A DNA stretch of 64,000 nucleotides from Phoronis australis (taxonomy: Eukaryota > Phoronida > Phoronidae): positions 495,854 to 559,853 of the forward strand of contig NMRA01000185.1 of NCBI GenBank assembly GCA_002633005.1, written 5' to 3'. The notes below the pieces were generated by a model. It saw only the letters and a program-made list of their open reading frames with translations. It had not been told where the DNA came from and ran no database searches. The position numbers were made by a program, and so were the translations under genes. Positions 12,166-25,119 of the stretch are shown one piece after another (within the stretch, counting starts at the first letter, position 1; each line of letters opens with the position of its first letter).

Positions 12166-14003
12166 TCGCTCATTATCTATTTTCATATGGTTGCTGTTAA
12201 TGGCTTCATACTTGTCTGAAGTCATTCACACTGCACAGGTGTTTTTGTCAGCAGAGACAGCAAGGTAGATTTGAGAAGACAAATGCTTGGCTGCACTAAA
12301 TTTCCATGCCACTTTAACCCAGACTAATGTCATCCTCCGATCTGCCAATTAGAGAAGCGCTACACAACATCCTTACTAGAAAGGCGGATCTTTGAAGTGA
12401 CACCATGTGTCATCAATGAAGCATCATAACGAAAACTCAATACTTATAAATGCATGGCTCGCACAAATCTCTGATCACACAAGGGTACATTGACCTATGC
12501 CACAATGAGCCTGATATTCATCTCAGCAGTCAAAAAATAACTGATTCATATTCATCAATGTCCAGATTTTAGGCCACAGAGTACCACTGAAGCTTTTGAT
12601 ATATCTGGATCTTTGCATATCAGAAATAACAGTGACAACATAACTCACATATCTTCAGACTCAAGAACACTGAAGGGCAGTTTTCAACAGAACGCTTATT
12701 ATTATTATTGCTGAATTACAAAAGTATTAGCTAATGTGGCACAATGCCTGAAATTCAATGATCACTTTTTAATCACAAGCAATGTACGCACGCTTTCAGA
12801 AAATTTTCACACCTTCATTCTTATACATCTAAGAGATGCCATCAAAAATGACAGTAGCAATGAAGTTTGTTGAATATCATGTCTTTTGAGTTAGTAGTTG
12901 CCATGGCAATTATAGAAGTTCTGAATATTTCATAAACCAATTGGCAATTTGATGAGGAACACAAGGAAACAAAATCTACTGTTTGTTTGCCAACGGTAAT
13001 AACACAGATTGGCAAATAGCAAAGCATAGACACCAAAAGGAAATTCTGCATAATTGGAAAAATTACGAGAGCAAACAGTTCACAGACAGTTTAATGGACA
13101 TCATGAGGAACTGCCGACTTCCTGAATGGCTTTTGTTTTATACCCAGAAGGCAATTCTCAGATTGTCATTGAAGACTGCAAACATTTGTTTGGACTGAAA
13201 AAATGAGTTTCCTAGTCTTAGTTATCATGAACTACATAGCAAAAATTTGGCACCATTTCCATGATTTCGAAATATGAGTATGTATGAATTTGCTACCATA
13301 GAAATGGAAATTCATTGCATCTGACAGAAATAATTTCAATTCATTGCCTCTGACGGAAATAATTTCAGTAACAACAAGGTGCCATTCTTCACACAGAAAC
13401 AATGAGAATTGCCTTTTTCCATCAAGCTTTCCAAATTTTCTGCATTGAATCCAAATTACAGTGCTCCTCCCACTTATAACAATGGGTTTACTTGTTGAGC
13501 TGCAGTTAATTACCAACAGATAGCTTATAAGAGAGTGAACAAAACGGACAAAAAGTTAGTAAAATAAAGTAAATATATACTAGAGGCTGAGGTTGGCCAG
13601 TAATGAAATATAGTAAAATATGTATGTCAAGAGTGAAAATTTTAACCATTAGGAGTATAAATATATTATCACACCCCATTCTACCACACACACAAAAATC
13701 TGTAGCTGAGGCCAAAATGCATAGCTGGTCCTGGTCTGACTTATTTAAAAACGAATTGATTGCTCACTTTTTCAAAAAAATCCCCCGAGACGAGCAAAAC
13801 AAATGCGGGATGTGTTCTTCATGCATCACTTGGCAAATAATGGTCTTTCAAACCTTGCTATATGCCTCTATGAAGCTCTTCAAAAACAACACTATGCCTG
13901 GCTGAAATTGATGCGGGCGGGTGATTTTTTAGTCAATAAGCGCTGGTCTTAAAATGAGTCAGGGTACAGACCGAAAACGAACTACATTTGTGTGGGTTCA
14001 AAG
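12166..14003. other. no gene seen; one short tandem duplication
   Basis: AT-rich sequence. Positions 13311-13339 and 13340-13368 are a 29-bp direct duplication beginning TTCATTGC with few mismatches. Open frames at 12983-13198 and 13603-13905 have no supporting signals. Confidence 0.45.
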
Positions 14004-14509
14004 GGTGGACACAGGCCTTTATCCAGGATTTCGAAAATAGGATGTCCAAAATGGGGTTCCAAATATTCCAGGGCATCCATGATTCCGATGCGTAACCCTC
14101 CCCACCCCCTGCAATCACCCCAAACACACAGATTTTATTACAAAAATGCTTAGACCAAAGTTTTTACATCTAAGTTTACAAAACAGCCTTCTGTAGTGAG
14201 CATTTGTACTAAAAAATGTAGACCAAGACTTTTACAATGCTATCAACCAAGTGTGAGCATGGCAACATTGTATATACTTTGTATATACATTGTATATTTC
14301 TTCCTGTTTTGAAAAAAGAGCCCCACTGTAAGCCTTCAGAGGCTTCCTGGTATTCATTACAATGTGTAAGTCCAAACTTGAAAGGTTCCTATTGACAGTG
14401 GGCTCCAAATGATACATTGGGCGTCCTTGCCAGGGCGTCTGTCCAGATTAGTGCTAGGGCGTCCATTTGGACACCTAGGACATCCCCTGTATAAAGGCCT
14501 GGGTGGAGA
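14004..14509. mobile_element. non-autonomous hAT-like element with 8-bp target-site duplication
   Basis: The element spans 14012-14501 (490 bp). Left end CAGGCCTTTATCCAGG and the reverse complement of the right end CAGGCCTTTATACAGG match 15 of 16. GGATGTCC follows inside each end. The 8-bp flanks are GGTGGACA (14004-14011) and GGTGGAGA (14502-14509), a 7 of 8 match. Termini beginning CAG plus an 8-bp duplication are typical of hAT transposons. There is no transposase frame. Near 14272-14297 there are repeated TTGTATATAC words. Confidence 0.75.
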
Positions 14510-15289
14510 GTAAACTGCTATAAAGTTAGACTAAGTAGTAGTTAATTTGAATTAGTGACATTTAGTGGAGGTATTATGAGCATAGCTCTACAAAAACTGA
14601 TGTATATGCTCAATCATCTGACATGATAGGTCAACACCCCCTTTCTTTATTTTACGGTTCATTGGATGTCTGGGGCATTGACCATAATGTCATCACATTT
14701 TTATCCAGGTAACTGCTCCATAGTGAACCACTATTGTATACACTGATGTGGACAATTGTTAAGAATCTAAGGAGCAATTTTGTCTGGACCTAGTGAGAAA
14801 TACTTGGCAAGACAAGCCAGATTAATGACTATTGTCATGGCTGTGCAATAGCAATGCAATTTTTAAAGTGATTATTAAAATAAAGCTCATTATTAATGAC
14901 TCTGCACTGTCTGACAGCTTGTTTACGAGACCAGTTATTTTTCACAGCTAAGACAATGGTATGTCATAAATGCATTTTGATCTTTTGATGGGGTACCGTG
15001 TGAAGCTCTTTTGGATGAGCGACTGTGGGTGAAATGAGAACAGGCAGAAACACTGTACAGTTATTGCATGTATACATGTAGTCATGAGACGTCACCACGG
15101 TGTTGAACAGGTTTATAAATAAACAAATAAGTCTTCACTACAATTCTTTATTGAGCATTCTCAAAGTACACAAACGAGCAACAGTAACAGTACAAATCTA
15201 AATAGAATATACAGTTTGAATGTAAAATATAGCACAAATTTCAGAGAAAAAAGCTCCAAACAGGATCTTTTATTTTTCACAGGCTTTCA
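14510..15289. other. no gene seen
   Basis: AT-rich unique-looking sequence without supported features. Confidence 0.45.
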
Positions 15290-15660
15290 ACATTTTAGCG
15301 AATGCCCACAAATTCTCAAATGTTGTATTATGGTAACTACGATAGAGAACTTGAAAATTTCGAAGAACCCATTTAGTGCTACATCTTTTTCATGAAAAGC
15401 AAAATGATAAAAATTCTGCCTGTAGTGTTGTGCCCAACAGTGGTAAAATTCTCTTTTCTCATTTTTTCATAAAGGATATACAACACCAGAGTTGTGCCTC
15501 CTCATAACTAAATTCTGTATTATGGCCACAAACAGAAATTATTTTCAAAAATTATGAGCATTCGCAACAATATTAGAAGCCATTGAAAATTAAAAAGTAC
15601 AATTTCGGCAATTACTTTTTATCCTAAATTGGTGAGATTTTAAAGTAAGCATTTTTTCCC
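15290..15660 (+). repeat. old interspersed repeat copy (family A)
   Basis: Its 3' part (ACAATATTAG, then TTGAAAA, then AATTTCGGCAATTAC, then AAATTGGTGAGATTTTA) is shared with 33.55-33.90 kb on the same strand and with 57.65-57.77 kb on the opposite strand. Its 5' part (GCGAATGCCCAC) is shared with 24.13-24.25 kb. No coding capacity or TIR was found, so the class is unknown. Confidence 0.45.
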
Positions 15661-18639
15661 TTTTCAGCTGACCTCAGTGAAGGCAGTAGAGAGGTTTCTA
15701 TGACATCCACATTGCAACAACTGAAATGAACTTAAAACATTTGTGCACTTCATACTCCTTAAAGCATTATAGTCATTGGTACAACAACAAAAAGGAAGTG
15801 GTGTGAATTTGATATTATATCCGTTTCAAGTTCAAGAAGTTTTCAATCTAGTCAACAAAAACAAAAAATATTGGAAAAACAATGATTTTTACTTTCACCA
15901 ATGGCATCCCCTTGTTGGCAAAGTGGAAGAGAATGAAAACGGCACTAGCTGCCATTTGTCAAATACACTGTGGTACGGATGTCGCCGAATGAGCAGACAA
16001 GTGTCTTACAAAACTTTGAAAAATGACAGCAGCAGATGAAATCCCTCGAATTGTAAATCACATGAATACAATTAAAGCACATTACCCGAGAGGTGTGGAA
16101 CTGGACAGATGACAGCGCACAGCAACAATTGACAAACACACCGTTTTACATCTCAAATTGACGCAAGTGTGTGATAGATTAGCCTGTCTAAATATGAATG
16201 AACTTATGATTTAGCCATTAAGGATCATGTCTATGTGTTAGGGCAGTCGTCAATGCCTATGCATATCGGTGCAATGTCAGGTTCACATACCATAACAAAG
16301 CGCATATTTCATGATAGCAAAAGATACAAGACAGTTAATGCACTTTTTCATTCAATTGCTCTAGCTATATCCATACCCGATGATATTACATTTGATTCAG
16401 TTGAACGATAATGACCCCTTGCGTTAACCAAGCTATACAGATGAGCAAACCTCTTAGGAGGTCAAACGAATCCCTATGGTAGTTATGAACCAAGACCCAA
16501 TTTTGAAAAGAAAAAACAAACGTCCTTACAAACCTCTTTAATGCCACATTTTTCAAATTTTGTGCAAATTTTCAAAGCCAGAAAAATTGCCAAAAAAAAA
16601 CAAATGCAAATGAACTTCGGTTTACTACTTTGAAACTTAGTTCAGACAAAAATGGTACACAAAAAGAAATGCAAGCAGGCAAAGCAACGAGTTCTATCTT
16701 TCATGCAAATACCAAACCTATATTTCCACCAATTTATTACTGACTACTAATAAATAAAAGTGCAGAAGCCCCTTTGGAAGTGAAGAGCAAACAGTCAAAC
16801 AATGACTCCCCTGGCACCAGCAGATTTTACATGGCTCCCGTTACGAAAACAGGGCACTGAACTTCGTATTGCCAATGTGCTCGGAGTTATCTCCCCTAAA
16901 CCCTGTCTGTCAAGGACCTCATGGGGAATAGTTAATAAGAATAAACTGGGTAAAAAGCTTGTTCATCGATGGTGGTATCCATTCACTTCATTCAACTTGA
17001 TTTTTACGCCCCATTTCATGACACCAACACTGTGCCTTTGGCAAAAATATTGCTTATGAGTGCACCGAATGAAGTTTTCCCGAGGTTATTGTCTTGGCTT
17101 CAGCTCTAAGCCAACATCCCAAGTGGTGTGTAGAAATGGATTAAAATTTTGAGCAAAATCATGTTTTTCCATTATCATAGGTTTAGTCAATTGCTAAAAT
17201 GTTGAAAGCACTAGGGCTACCAGGAATTTTATGGCGACAGGTGTAAATCAAAAATAATAACAATGACAAGTTTTCAACTGAAAACTTTTGATCTGACAAA
17301 CACACATTCCCCGAAACACTAATAATAGACCCTACTTCTCCATTTTCCAAAAACAAAAAATCCGTTTTAGCAAACATCAAATGCTGTTTCTTACATATTG
17401 TAAATCAAACACATTTTACTATTTCTAAGTGATAAATAGTACATAAGTGCCTTACTTTTTCAGCTGAATATTGCCGCAGCTTCACATTACTGATACCTAG
17501 CTGCACACCATATTTATCATTTCTTAAAACCCAAAAACACCAGCGCCACCTTCAGAGACAATGAACAACCACTTGAACATGTCTACGCTGCAAAACGATC
17601 GTCCCTCGATTTGTGGCAAGAATATCTTGAAATCAATGGATAGTATTCTTAATTTGTGGTAATTAAAAACCAAGAATATTGGAAATAATTATGTTATCTG
17701 ATACTCAAGTGTGGAAATTTAGTTTCAATATAATTCCATGAAAAAATCTGATTGAACTCTAGTGGCTATTTTCTGTTATCACAAGACCCTTTCGTACTAA
17801 TATCGACACATCCATGTTTTGGGGATCTGTGGTCAGTATGAATGGTTAACTTTGGTCCTGCATCGAAGATGACATCGCCATTTAACTTTACAGTAACAAT
17901 CGAAGCGTGGACTCTGCAGTGCGGTTTGAACAGTCAACTTCGGTCTTATCGAATTTATTGCTAGGGGTCACTGCTATCGTCAACAAACAGCAATGTCATA
18001 TCTAATATTTGCTAATTTGTTCAAATAACCACCAGCGAAGTTAGAAATAAATTATTTGTCAATTATTACATGTAAAAGAAAACTAAGGTCACCACCTCCC
18101 ATAGGAGAGACCCCCCAAGCTTCCCAGCCTGTCATTCATCATCTCCCTGAATACTACTTCTGACAAGCAGCAAAGATTGTTATGACAATTAAGAGCTCTA
18201 ATAATTCCTTTTGAACTGCCCCCAGATCACATTCAGAAAAACAAATCCCATTACATACAAATTGGGGTATGATACTATTGCATGGGGGAGAAAATTGCAG
18301 CTGTCATTTTAGAAAGCCAATTACTGCAGTTGACTGTAAACAAATGTGGGTGAAATCTGTTTTTTTTTCAGTGTTTGATCCTAAAATGATACATCCAAGA
18401 AGGAAGATGACTTTCGGCTATTCATGGTCTCAAAAACAAGAACCAGGAAAAAAGTAAACGAAAGCACTTTCACGAGCAAAACTTGTCGAAATCTAACGAA
18501 AAACTTAACGGAGTGGTCAACAAGGACACCAAGAACACCCAAAGACCGTGACCTTGACACCCATGACACAAATGAACAGTAAATGATAAACAATAAAAAG
18601 TGCAAAAGGAATCTGTCTATAACAGACAGGTCACCAAAT
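15661..18639. other. no gene seen
   Basis: AT-rich unique-looking sequence; open frames such as 15776-16039 and 16802-17059 have no splice or homology support. Confidence 0.45.
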
Positions 18640-19260
18640 CAGAAAATTTCACATATATCCAGATATCCCTCAGCAAATCTACAGTATTCACATACTAAAT
18701 TTCAGAAGGTTCTCTCAAAAATAACAGTGGAGCTAGAACTCGGCTACAAGTGATCATTAAAAAATGGCCACCACAGCAACATACTGCGTCTTAATTACGA
18801 CAAAAACCATAGAACTCGAGATTTTTCTAAGATGCCCGATGCACGTAAATTTCAAACAAAAATTGCGACCTGCAGTACAGTATGATAAACCAGTAAAACT
18901 GCAACATGGAATTGGTCAATAAAAACCATCATCTGACCACTAAATCTTCAATATCTCGAGAACAGTAAGTCAGAGCAAAAAACGGATAGCATAGTGCAGA
19001 TAGAGCAGGACTGGATTATCTACATACTGCATTTCAGAAAGATCAGTCAAGGGATGCTGGAGACACGGCACGAAAAATCAGTCATTTAAAGAGCTGTCAT
19101 AAAAAATATCGAATAAGTTAAGAACAGCAAGTTATTGTCAAAAATGGAAAGCATTCATAAAATAGCTCTTGAAGAGATCTATAAACATGCCAAATTCCAA
19201 AAACTACAGGGACAGCAGAGCCATTGCGGAGATTAATAACTCCGCAACACAAAGAAATCG
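18640..19260. repeat. degenerate satellite-like array, period about 150-180 bp
   Basis: The box AAATTTCAGAA (or a close variant) recurs at about 18697, 18847, 19029 and 19192. A second box, GA(A)CAG(T/C)AAGT followed by CAAAAA(A/T)(C)GG, recurs at about 18745, 18960 and 19120. The two boxes alternate in a fixed order, so these are diverged tandem units. I find no open frame across the array. Confidence 0.4.
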
Positions 19261-19620
19261 AAAATGGCCACTTTAAACAGCACCACCTTGTGTCCAGTTT
19301 CATCCCAAAACAATAAACCTCAAGATAGTAATGGAGAACACCTCGTGTGTAAATTTCTTGATGAACAGGTAAAGCATAATCCACCAATAGTTTGTGAAAA
19401 AAGAAACGAAAAAATTATGACAGGGTAAAAAAAGACTTCAGGGGAAAGTTTGCAAAGCAAAAGCCTTTCATAAAATGCAAATCCATGGTCAAAACGCTGA
19501 ATCCTGTCAGTGACTTGAATGGTGGGGTATCAGCTGCTTTACACATTCATTGCTTATGTCACATTTTGAAGAGTTTACATCGTAATTTATCATTATATCA
19601 ATCGTCCTTATTTTTATTGT

Positions 19621-19821
19621 TTGCCACAGTGCTGTAAAAGGTTCGCCATGTCTTTTTATATGGCACCTGGTTGTTCAAACTCTTTGAAAAAGGTGCCTTC
19701 TAAAGGGATGATCATCGCATACTATCGCCGGGTTACCCAAGCCTTGGCTGAAAGATGTATACTAAATATAGGTCTACAGCTTTGCCCCAATATGGGTAAA
19801 AAATGGACACGTAAAACCTGA
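19621..19821 (+). pseudogene. decayed THAP-type zinc-finger fragment
   Basis: The open frame (66 codons) contains MSFYMAPGCSNSLKKVPSKG and later ALAERCILNIGLQLCPN. This resembles the start of THAP domains (C2CH DNA-binding zinc fingers): an aromatic residue, Cys, then APGC.NS, and about 25 residues later L..RWI.NI. Two invariant residues are missing: the first zinc Cys is Met and the invariant Trp is Cys. The FHR(F/L)P segment is also absent. The frame stops before the downstream Cys-x2-His pair. THAP domains occur in host genes and in P-element and Kolobok transposases. If the match is real this is a dead fragment; it could still be chance. Confidence 0.35.
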
Positions 19822-19866
19822 CTAAAAATTAATGTCATTAAAACTAGTCTCGTCCTTGAGTAATCC

Positions 19867-19884
19867 TAGGAACCAGGTTCCTAG
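19867..19884. repeat. perfect short hairpin
   Basis: TAGGAACC and GGTTCCTA are arranged around a central A inside the stretch 19866-19884. Function unknown. Confidence 0.6.
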
Positions 19885-21239
19885 TGTAAACTGACTTTGG
19901 TATTTACCCGTGTTGGAAAAGTTAGCGATCGTTAATTGGCTGCTGCTAAAATTGTGATGCGTTCTCTTGAGTCGGCTTTTTGTGCTTACGTCACCAGACT
20001 TTTGTTAGTTTCTTTTCCTCCCCCATTCTTTCATCAAGTGTTCTTTGCTGCCGACACCTAGGTTGCCTACATGAGTCACAACAAATTATCGGAACTTGTT
20101 TCATTTCTTTACAAGTTTTTAGAATTTTTATACCAGCAAACCGAATTCTAGAACAAACCTTGGTGCTGCGAAGCTGTCATCATATCCCGCAAGATGTCTC
20201 AAATTTTTAGAAAATAGCGCGTGCGCCGTGTCACGAACATGCTGTTGAATTATTTGTGAAATTAATCAACAACTCATAGAAAACTATCCAAAATTTATTC
20301 AGAATAAAATACAGTTACCTTTTAAAAGTGAAGCTTCGGTACTCACCGAAACTTCGATGTAGTGGAAACAGTCAAAGCGAAACTTTGTCGAAGTTATCAG
20401 TAGCTGTCGCGGCAACAACACACAATCACGCAAGACTCTAAAAAGTAAAAGTACCTTTTAGTAGTGCCAATTAAAGACCTCTTTGCACCACTGGGGGATG
20501 ACCTGACAATATTTACTTTAAAATTCCATTTTTTAAAAATTAGCTGACATGACCATAGTAAAAAGATTGCAAGTGGTCCGATATCTGAACAGCATCCGAC
20601 ATGCGTAGACTAAATAGAGTGGCCCCATAGAATCAGGCTCTGAACATTTTTATTCTTTATTCAAACACTGAGTGACAAAAGACAATCACGTAAATTTAAA
20701 CCTAATAATTCTCCATATCGCATTTTCAAAAACATCAACCATCACTGCAACCAACAAAGAAGTTGAAATCTTCTTAATCATAACTCTTTATTTGGATTGC
20801 TTAAAGCAGAAAATCGACACCAATCTCTCATAACCTCGGGAATTTAATAGTCTATCTTAGCATTCAGGATAAAAATTAAGCCTATTACTGTTTAAACAGA
20901 CTAGAAGACAGAGCTATCATGCCAGCACAGCAATTGGGTGTAGAAACATTGCAGAAATACTGGGGCATGCAAATTACAGAAAGTAAACACGGACTGCCCA
21001 TATCAACTTAAGTCGAGGATTCATGTATTTTTTGTTGATAATCTGCACAAAGGCAACAAAGATTTGACATGCAACAATAGGTAAAAAACTAAAACAAATC
21101 TCGTATAATTTGTGTTTATCTCAGGTGCATTTTGTTTTTTGAAAAAAGAGGGCAACTAAAGCAATACACCACCAATTCAATTTTCAACAAACCATAAACC
21201 AGAACCAATTACTTTTGATCTGACATGGGATCCTCGAAA
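19885..21239. other. no gene seen
   Basis: AT-rich unique-looking sequence; nothing supportable. Confidence 0.45.
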
Positions 21240-22480
21240 AATGTCAGCTCCAAATTTGACTATTATTTCGGAATGTTATATCACAGAAATGGCCGATTGT
21301 TTCTAAAACAAACGTTCACATACAACTACTTATTCACTGTTCACCAAAATTCTGTTTGGATCTGTTTAAATTTTTAACTTTTGCAAGAGGAGCTATCAAA
21401 AATAGGGACTTTCAAGACTTTTAAGAAAAAAACAAACTTGAATAAAGCAAAAACAAAAGATTACAGGAAACTGTACCAGTATTTTCTTGTATTTTGTCTT
21501 CAAAGTAAATATCAAATGAAATTTGACCGTGTTCCTAATACCCTTGTTGGTTTGCTATGAATGCACCTTTCAGGTTTGTTGAATTTTATCATAAAGGCAA
21601 GGTCACATGACCCAATCCATATGGCAGATTGGTATAAATTAAAAAAAATCCAAATTTACAAGCATTCTTGTTTATACAGTTAATTTTTATACTTTTTAGA
21701 TATTTGACTAAATGCATCCAGACTTGCTGATATGATCCTAGACAGTGTTTCAGCTGCCTGAGGCATGAATGTCATAACACCAGAACAAACTATAACACCA
21801 GGGATATGGAAATCCTTCATCACTCATCCTCATATGACTACTTCTGACCAGTTGCCAGACAAACTGCGCATAGCAATTTATTTTGAGATCAGCTGTTTAC
21901 AAAGAACTAGGTTTAAAAGTTGTAATTAGAAGCAACACTCATATCATTGTGACCAGTCACATGATTTTGAACAAGCCACCAGCATTTCATAAGAACTTCT
22001 GGGGTTCTTCAATAGCTACATAGGGATAAACATATGGTTAATGTATGGTTATGCAAGACCTCATCCACATTGGTGTGTGTATTTAGCCAAGTATCTTCAA
22101 AATTATAGATTTTAACTTGGTCAAAGATAGTATCTTTGACTTGGTAAAAGTATATGCTGGAAGTTGAAAGCATGCAGAATTTGATTTTTGACTTGATACC
22201 AATCTACCATCAATTGGGTCACATAACCTTGTCTAAATTTAGAAAAAATTAACAAGAAAGAAAAGCGCATTCACAGGAAAACAGTAATCAAGAAGAGGGG
22301 AATATTTTGCAGGATACAAATGTTTAAAATAAAATCTCAAAAACGCTGTTAGTTTTCTTAGGAATCATTTCTTTCCTGCTTTGGGCAAACTTTTAGGATT
22401 TTTTCACCCAAATCATCAGACTTATTTTTGATAGCAACTCACGTAAAAGTAGAACACTTTACAAAGGTAATTCCAAGTTA
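21240..22480. mobile_element. two head-to-head copies of an AT-rich long-TIR family (family B)
   Basis: 21240-21745 reads in the minus orientation and 22083-22480 in the plus orientation. In plus orientation they share a TIR with TTTAG(C)CAA...TCT.CAAAA, then ATTTGATTTTTGACTT, then ACCAATCT(A/G)CCAT, then GGGTCACAT(A/G)ACCTT, and further AAAATAAAATCTCAAAAA. The box TCAGAAATGG..GATT closes the distal end. The pair makes an inverted repeat with arms of roughly 400-500 bp. No coding sequence is present. Other copies lie at 46.92-47.46, 47.82-47.93, 49.24-49.74, 51.56-51.98 and 52.78-53.06 kb. Confidence 0.5.
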
Positions 22481-24129
22481 AATTTCAACATTTTTCTTAA
22501 AGTAACCTTAAAACAGACCCAGCTGTCTTCAACAATGGCTTAACCACCACCAGCAGATGTAATATTTGTATAAATAATAATATTTGTATATATATATTGG
22601 CTTTGTCTATTTGGCAATTAGGGAATTTGTGGCCTTCAATATGGAAGGTGATTACCATTAAGCTGCTAATCAAACTGATGACAATTAGGAGCACAACAAT
22701 GAAAAGAAGTCCAAATGCCATCTGTTGGCCAAACAATTGGGCTGGGGATGATCATCCACAGCATAAACAATACTTAAACATCGGACCAATGAAAAACTCC
22801 AGCCAAATGCCAGCTCACAATTGGTTTAAAACGGAGGCGTTTTCGTTTGCACTTTCGCCAGTACTGAAAACACCAGTAATGTGAACCGTCATATGTGACA
22901 CTCTTGCTACTAATTTATGTTACCCTAAAACTGCAGACTTTTCTTTACTTTGGTCTGCTAGACAAAGAATCGCTCATTCATCAATTCACTACTGGAAAAG
23001 CAGACAAACTTAAAAACTGTGGCCTAATAACTACCGGACTTGCAGTCACGAAATACTAATTGGAATTCCATTGAGATGCTAATCGTAATCCCATCGGTAT
23101 ATTTTCATGGCCGACATCTCATTGCATTGAATATGCAGTACACATGACCTGGCCAAGGACACTGAAAGACAGACAAAGTGTACTTTTAAAATCAATACAC
23201 TGAACTGATCTGTGTGCTATGGCATGAATCATCATTGCCAAGAGACAGAATGTAGACTATAAGTATTCATCCAGTATCATCTAGTGAATGAACCCAAAGA
23301 AGCGGAAAGCAAACAATCACCCATCCAATCAGTAGCAAATACCTATGTCACAAAGAATTCCAAACTGCTGCATCAAAGCATGCCAAAGGTATGATTCAAA
23401 ACATCCCAAAATACATGCACTAACGAGTTTTATTCACCAATCCAAGGGGTGCTTGAGAAGAAATTACGATGCCGAAAGAAATGTTACATCAACGCACAAG
23501 ATCAGGCTCGCTCAGCACCTATGACAATGGCTCTTAGAAGTCAATGCGTAGACAATACTGTTAGGCATACATAAGTATTCCAGAATAATGAGCAACGAAC
23601 CATGTCTGTATCATTCTTTGGACAAATAAACGCAGCACTGATTGAAACCAACAAACACTGATGATTCAGGCTTCAAAATTGTATTTTTACATATCAGAAA
23701 ATACACAAAAGTGGAATAACAATGGCATATCGTTAAATCTGATAGAGCATATAGTTCACTGCACATAGCTGGCTGAAGACTCATTCAGGCGCAAAGACAA
23801 CAGCAGTAACTTCAATTCAAATTATTACAGCAGGCACTAGTTCACAACAAGGGCATCAGGTGCAAAAAACTAGTAGGTGTTCTGCGCCGCAGAACTACAA
23901 TCAGCATTTGAAACAGATAAACACATCTAGCTGAAAAATAATAAGGTGAATTCCCAACAAAAATAATGGCTACAAATACACTTTTCAACTTTTCAAAAAT
24001 TCGTTAAAGTTGTGAATACCTACAATTTCGCAAAACATTGTCAGGTAGTAGTTGTGGTATACATTTTGACTACAGTAAATTATTACCTCAACGTTATGGC
24101 AAAAGCTCAGCAATTTAGGACAAAATGAA
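22481..24129. other. no gene seen
   Basis: AT-rich sequence. A short TATATATA-rich run lies near 22560-22600. No supported feature otherwise. Confidence 0.45.
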
Positions 24130-24250
24130 CTGCTAGAATTTCCTTTTTATTTCTTTTTTCAAGGATTTCGAACATTGCTGCAAATGCCCACATTTTTCAG
24201 ATATTTTCTGATGGTAGCTGATGGTGCCCTGGCTCTCCCAAGTTGTCACT
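24130..24250 (+). repeat. fragment of family A repeat
   Basis: The segment GAACATTGCTGCAAATGCCC followed by ACATTTTTCAGA and ATGGTAGCT parallels 15.29-15.36 kb (AACATTTTAGCGAATGCCC, then ACAAATTCTCAAA, then ATGGTAACT). Confidence 0.35.
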
Positions 24251-24363
24251 AAGCCACCACAAGCAGCAACATCAGGGCTAGACACAAATGCACAAAAATA
24301 GGAGCAAAGAAGCAAAAGGCGAGTGGAAAATCAAGGCCAAGTGAACATCTTTTTTTGTTCAAC

Positions 24364-24543
24364 ATGAGTCAAGATACACAAGAGTTAAGCAAGAAGGTGT
24401 TTTTTGACAACCTCAATTTTTATTCGACGACCTGGGATTTTTGCCAAGTTGGCGAGATGCTTAAACGTGGACCCTTACCATGTCATCCATACTACAAAAT
24501 CAATATACCACTAGAGACAATACTCGATACTCGAGATGTCCAA
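24364..24543 (+). CDS. candidate gene, exon 1 (plus-strand model, unknown protein)
   Basis: An ATG at 24364 opens a 60-codon frame that ends exactly at an ideal 5' splice site (CAA then GTAAGT, 24544). The peptide begins MSQDTQELSKKVFFDNLN and ends ETILDTRDVQ, with a polar, ordinary protein-like composition. The exon ends in phase 0, which fits the next candidate exon at 24951. A pyrimidine run just upstream (TCTTTTTTTG) could instead make this an internal exon with its 3' splice site inside the apparent start. No family recognised. This and the next three entries are one model assembled by eye. Confidence 0.35.
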
Positions 24544-24950
24544 GTAAGTATCCAGTTCATGAAAAAAGCCATCGAGACAGAATAGGCAAGACAATACCTC
24601 AGATGGACTATACGGTAACCACCCGAGTTCACACATTGTCCAAACTAACACCTCCCAAGATAGAGCCCCAAGTAGAACAGGGCAAGACAACAGTAATATG
24701 TTTTTCTCCCTCCACCCGTCATAACAAGTTTTGTTAACAACACCACCTACTGGTATTCACTCTACAGAATGGATTGGCCACCCTATTAACTTTCCTGTAA
24801 ATTCTTTTCATTCTAAGTGATGAGAGAAGACTCCTCTGATGATGAATTCGGCTTAACTCAGCCGTTAAGGTTGGAATTCCGGGTCATTTTGTCGGAATAC
24901 TGATAGCTAAATGTACTCGTGTATCAAGACAAGTTACTACATTTATTAAG

Positions 24951-25119
24951 ACACTGTTTTTGGCCGTGTCCAATTTCCAACAAGGCTGGTACTCGTATGC
25001 AAACTTTTGGGGGTTTCAAGTCTCCTATCCGGACAAAATAAAAATGCACCTGCATACCATTTATACAGCTATCGCAAAGGGTTTTGGGAATGGTGGAAGG
25101 GCAGTGTTGCAGGATGGAA
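24951..25119 (+). CDS. candidate gene, exon 2 (plus-strand model)
   Basis: The exon lies between a plausible 3' splice site (ACTACATTTATTAAG, 24950) and an ideal 5' splice site (GTAAGT at 25120). It is open in the phase required by exon 1. The peptide includes QQGWYSYANFWGFQVSYPDK and ends GGRAVLQDG, and is rich in aromatic residues. It ends in phase 1. The opposite strand is also open here (24924-25154), so the strand is not proven. No family recognised. Confidence 0.35.
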
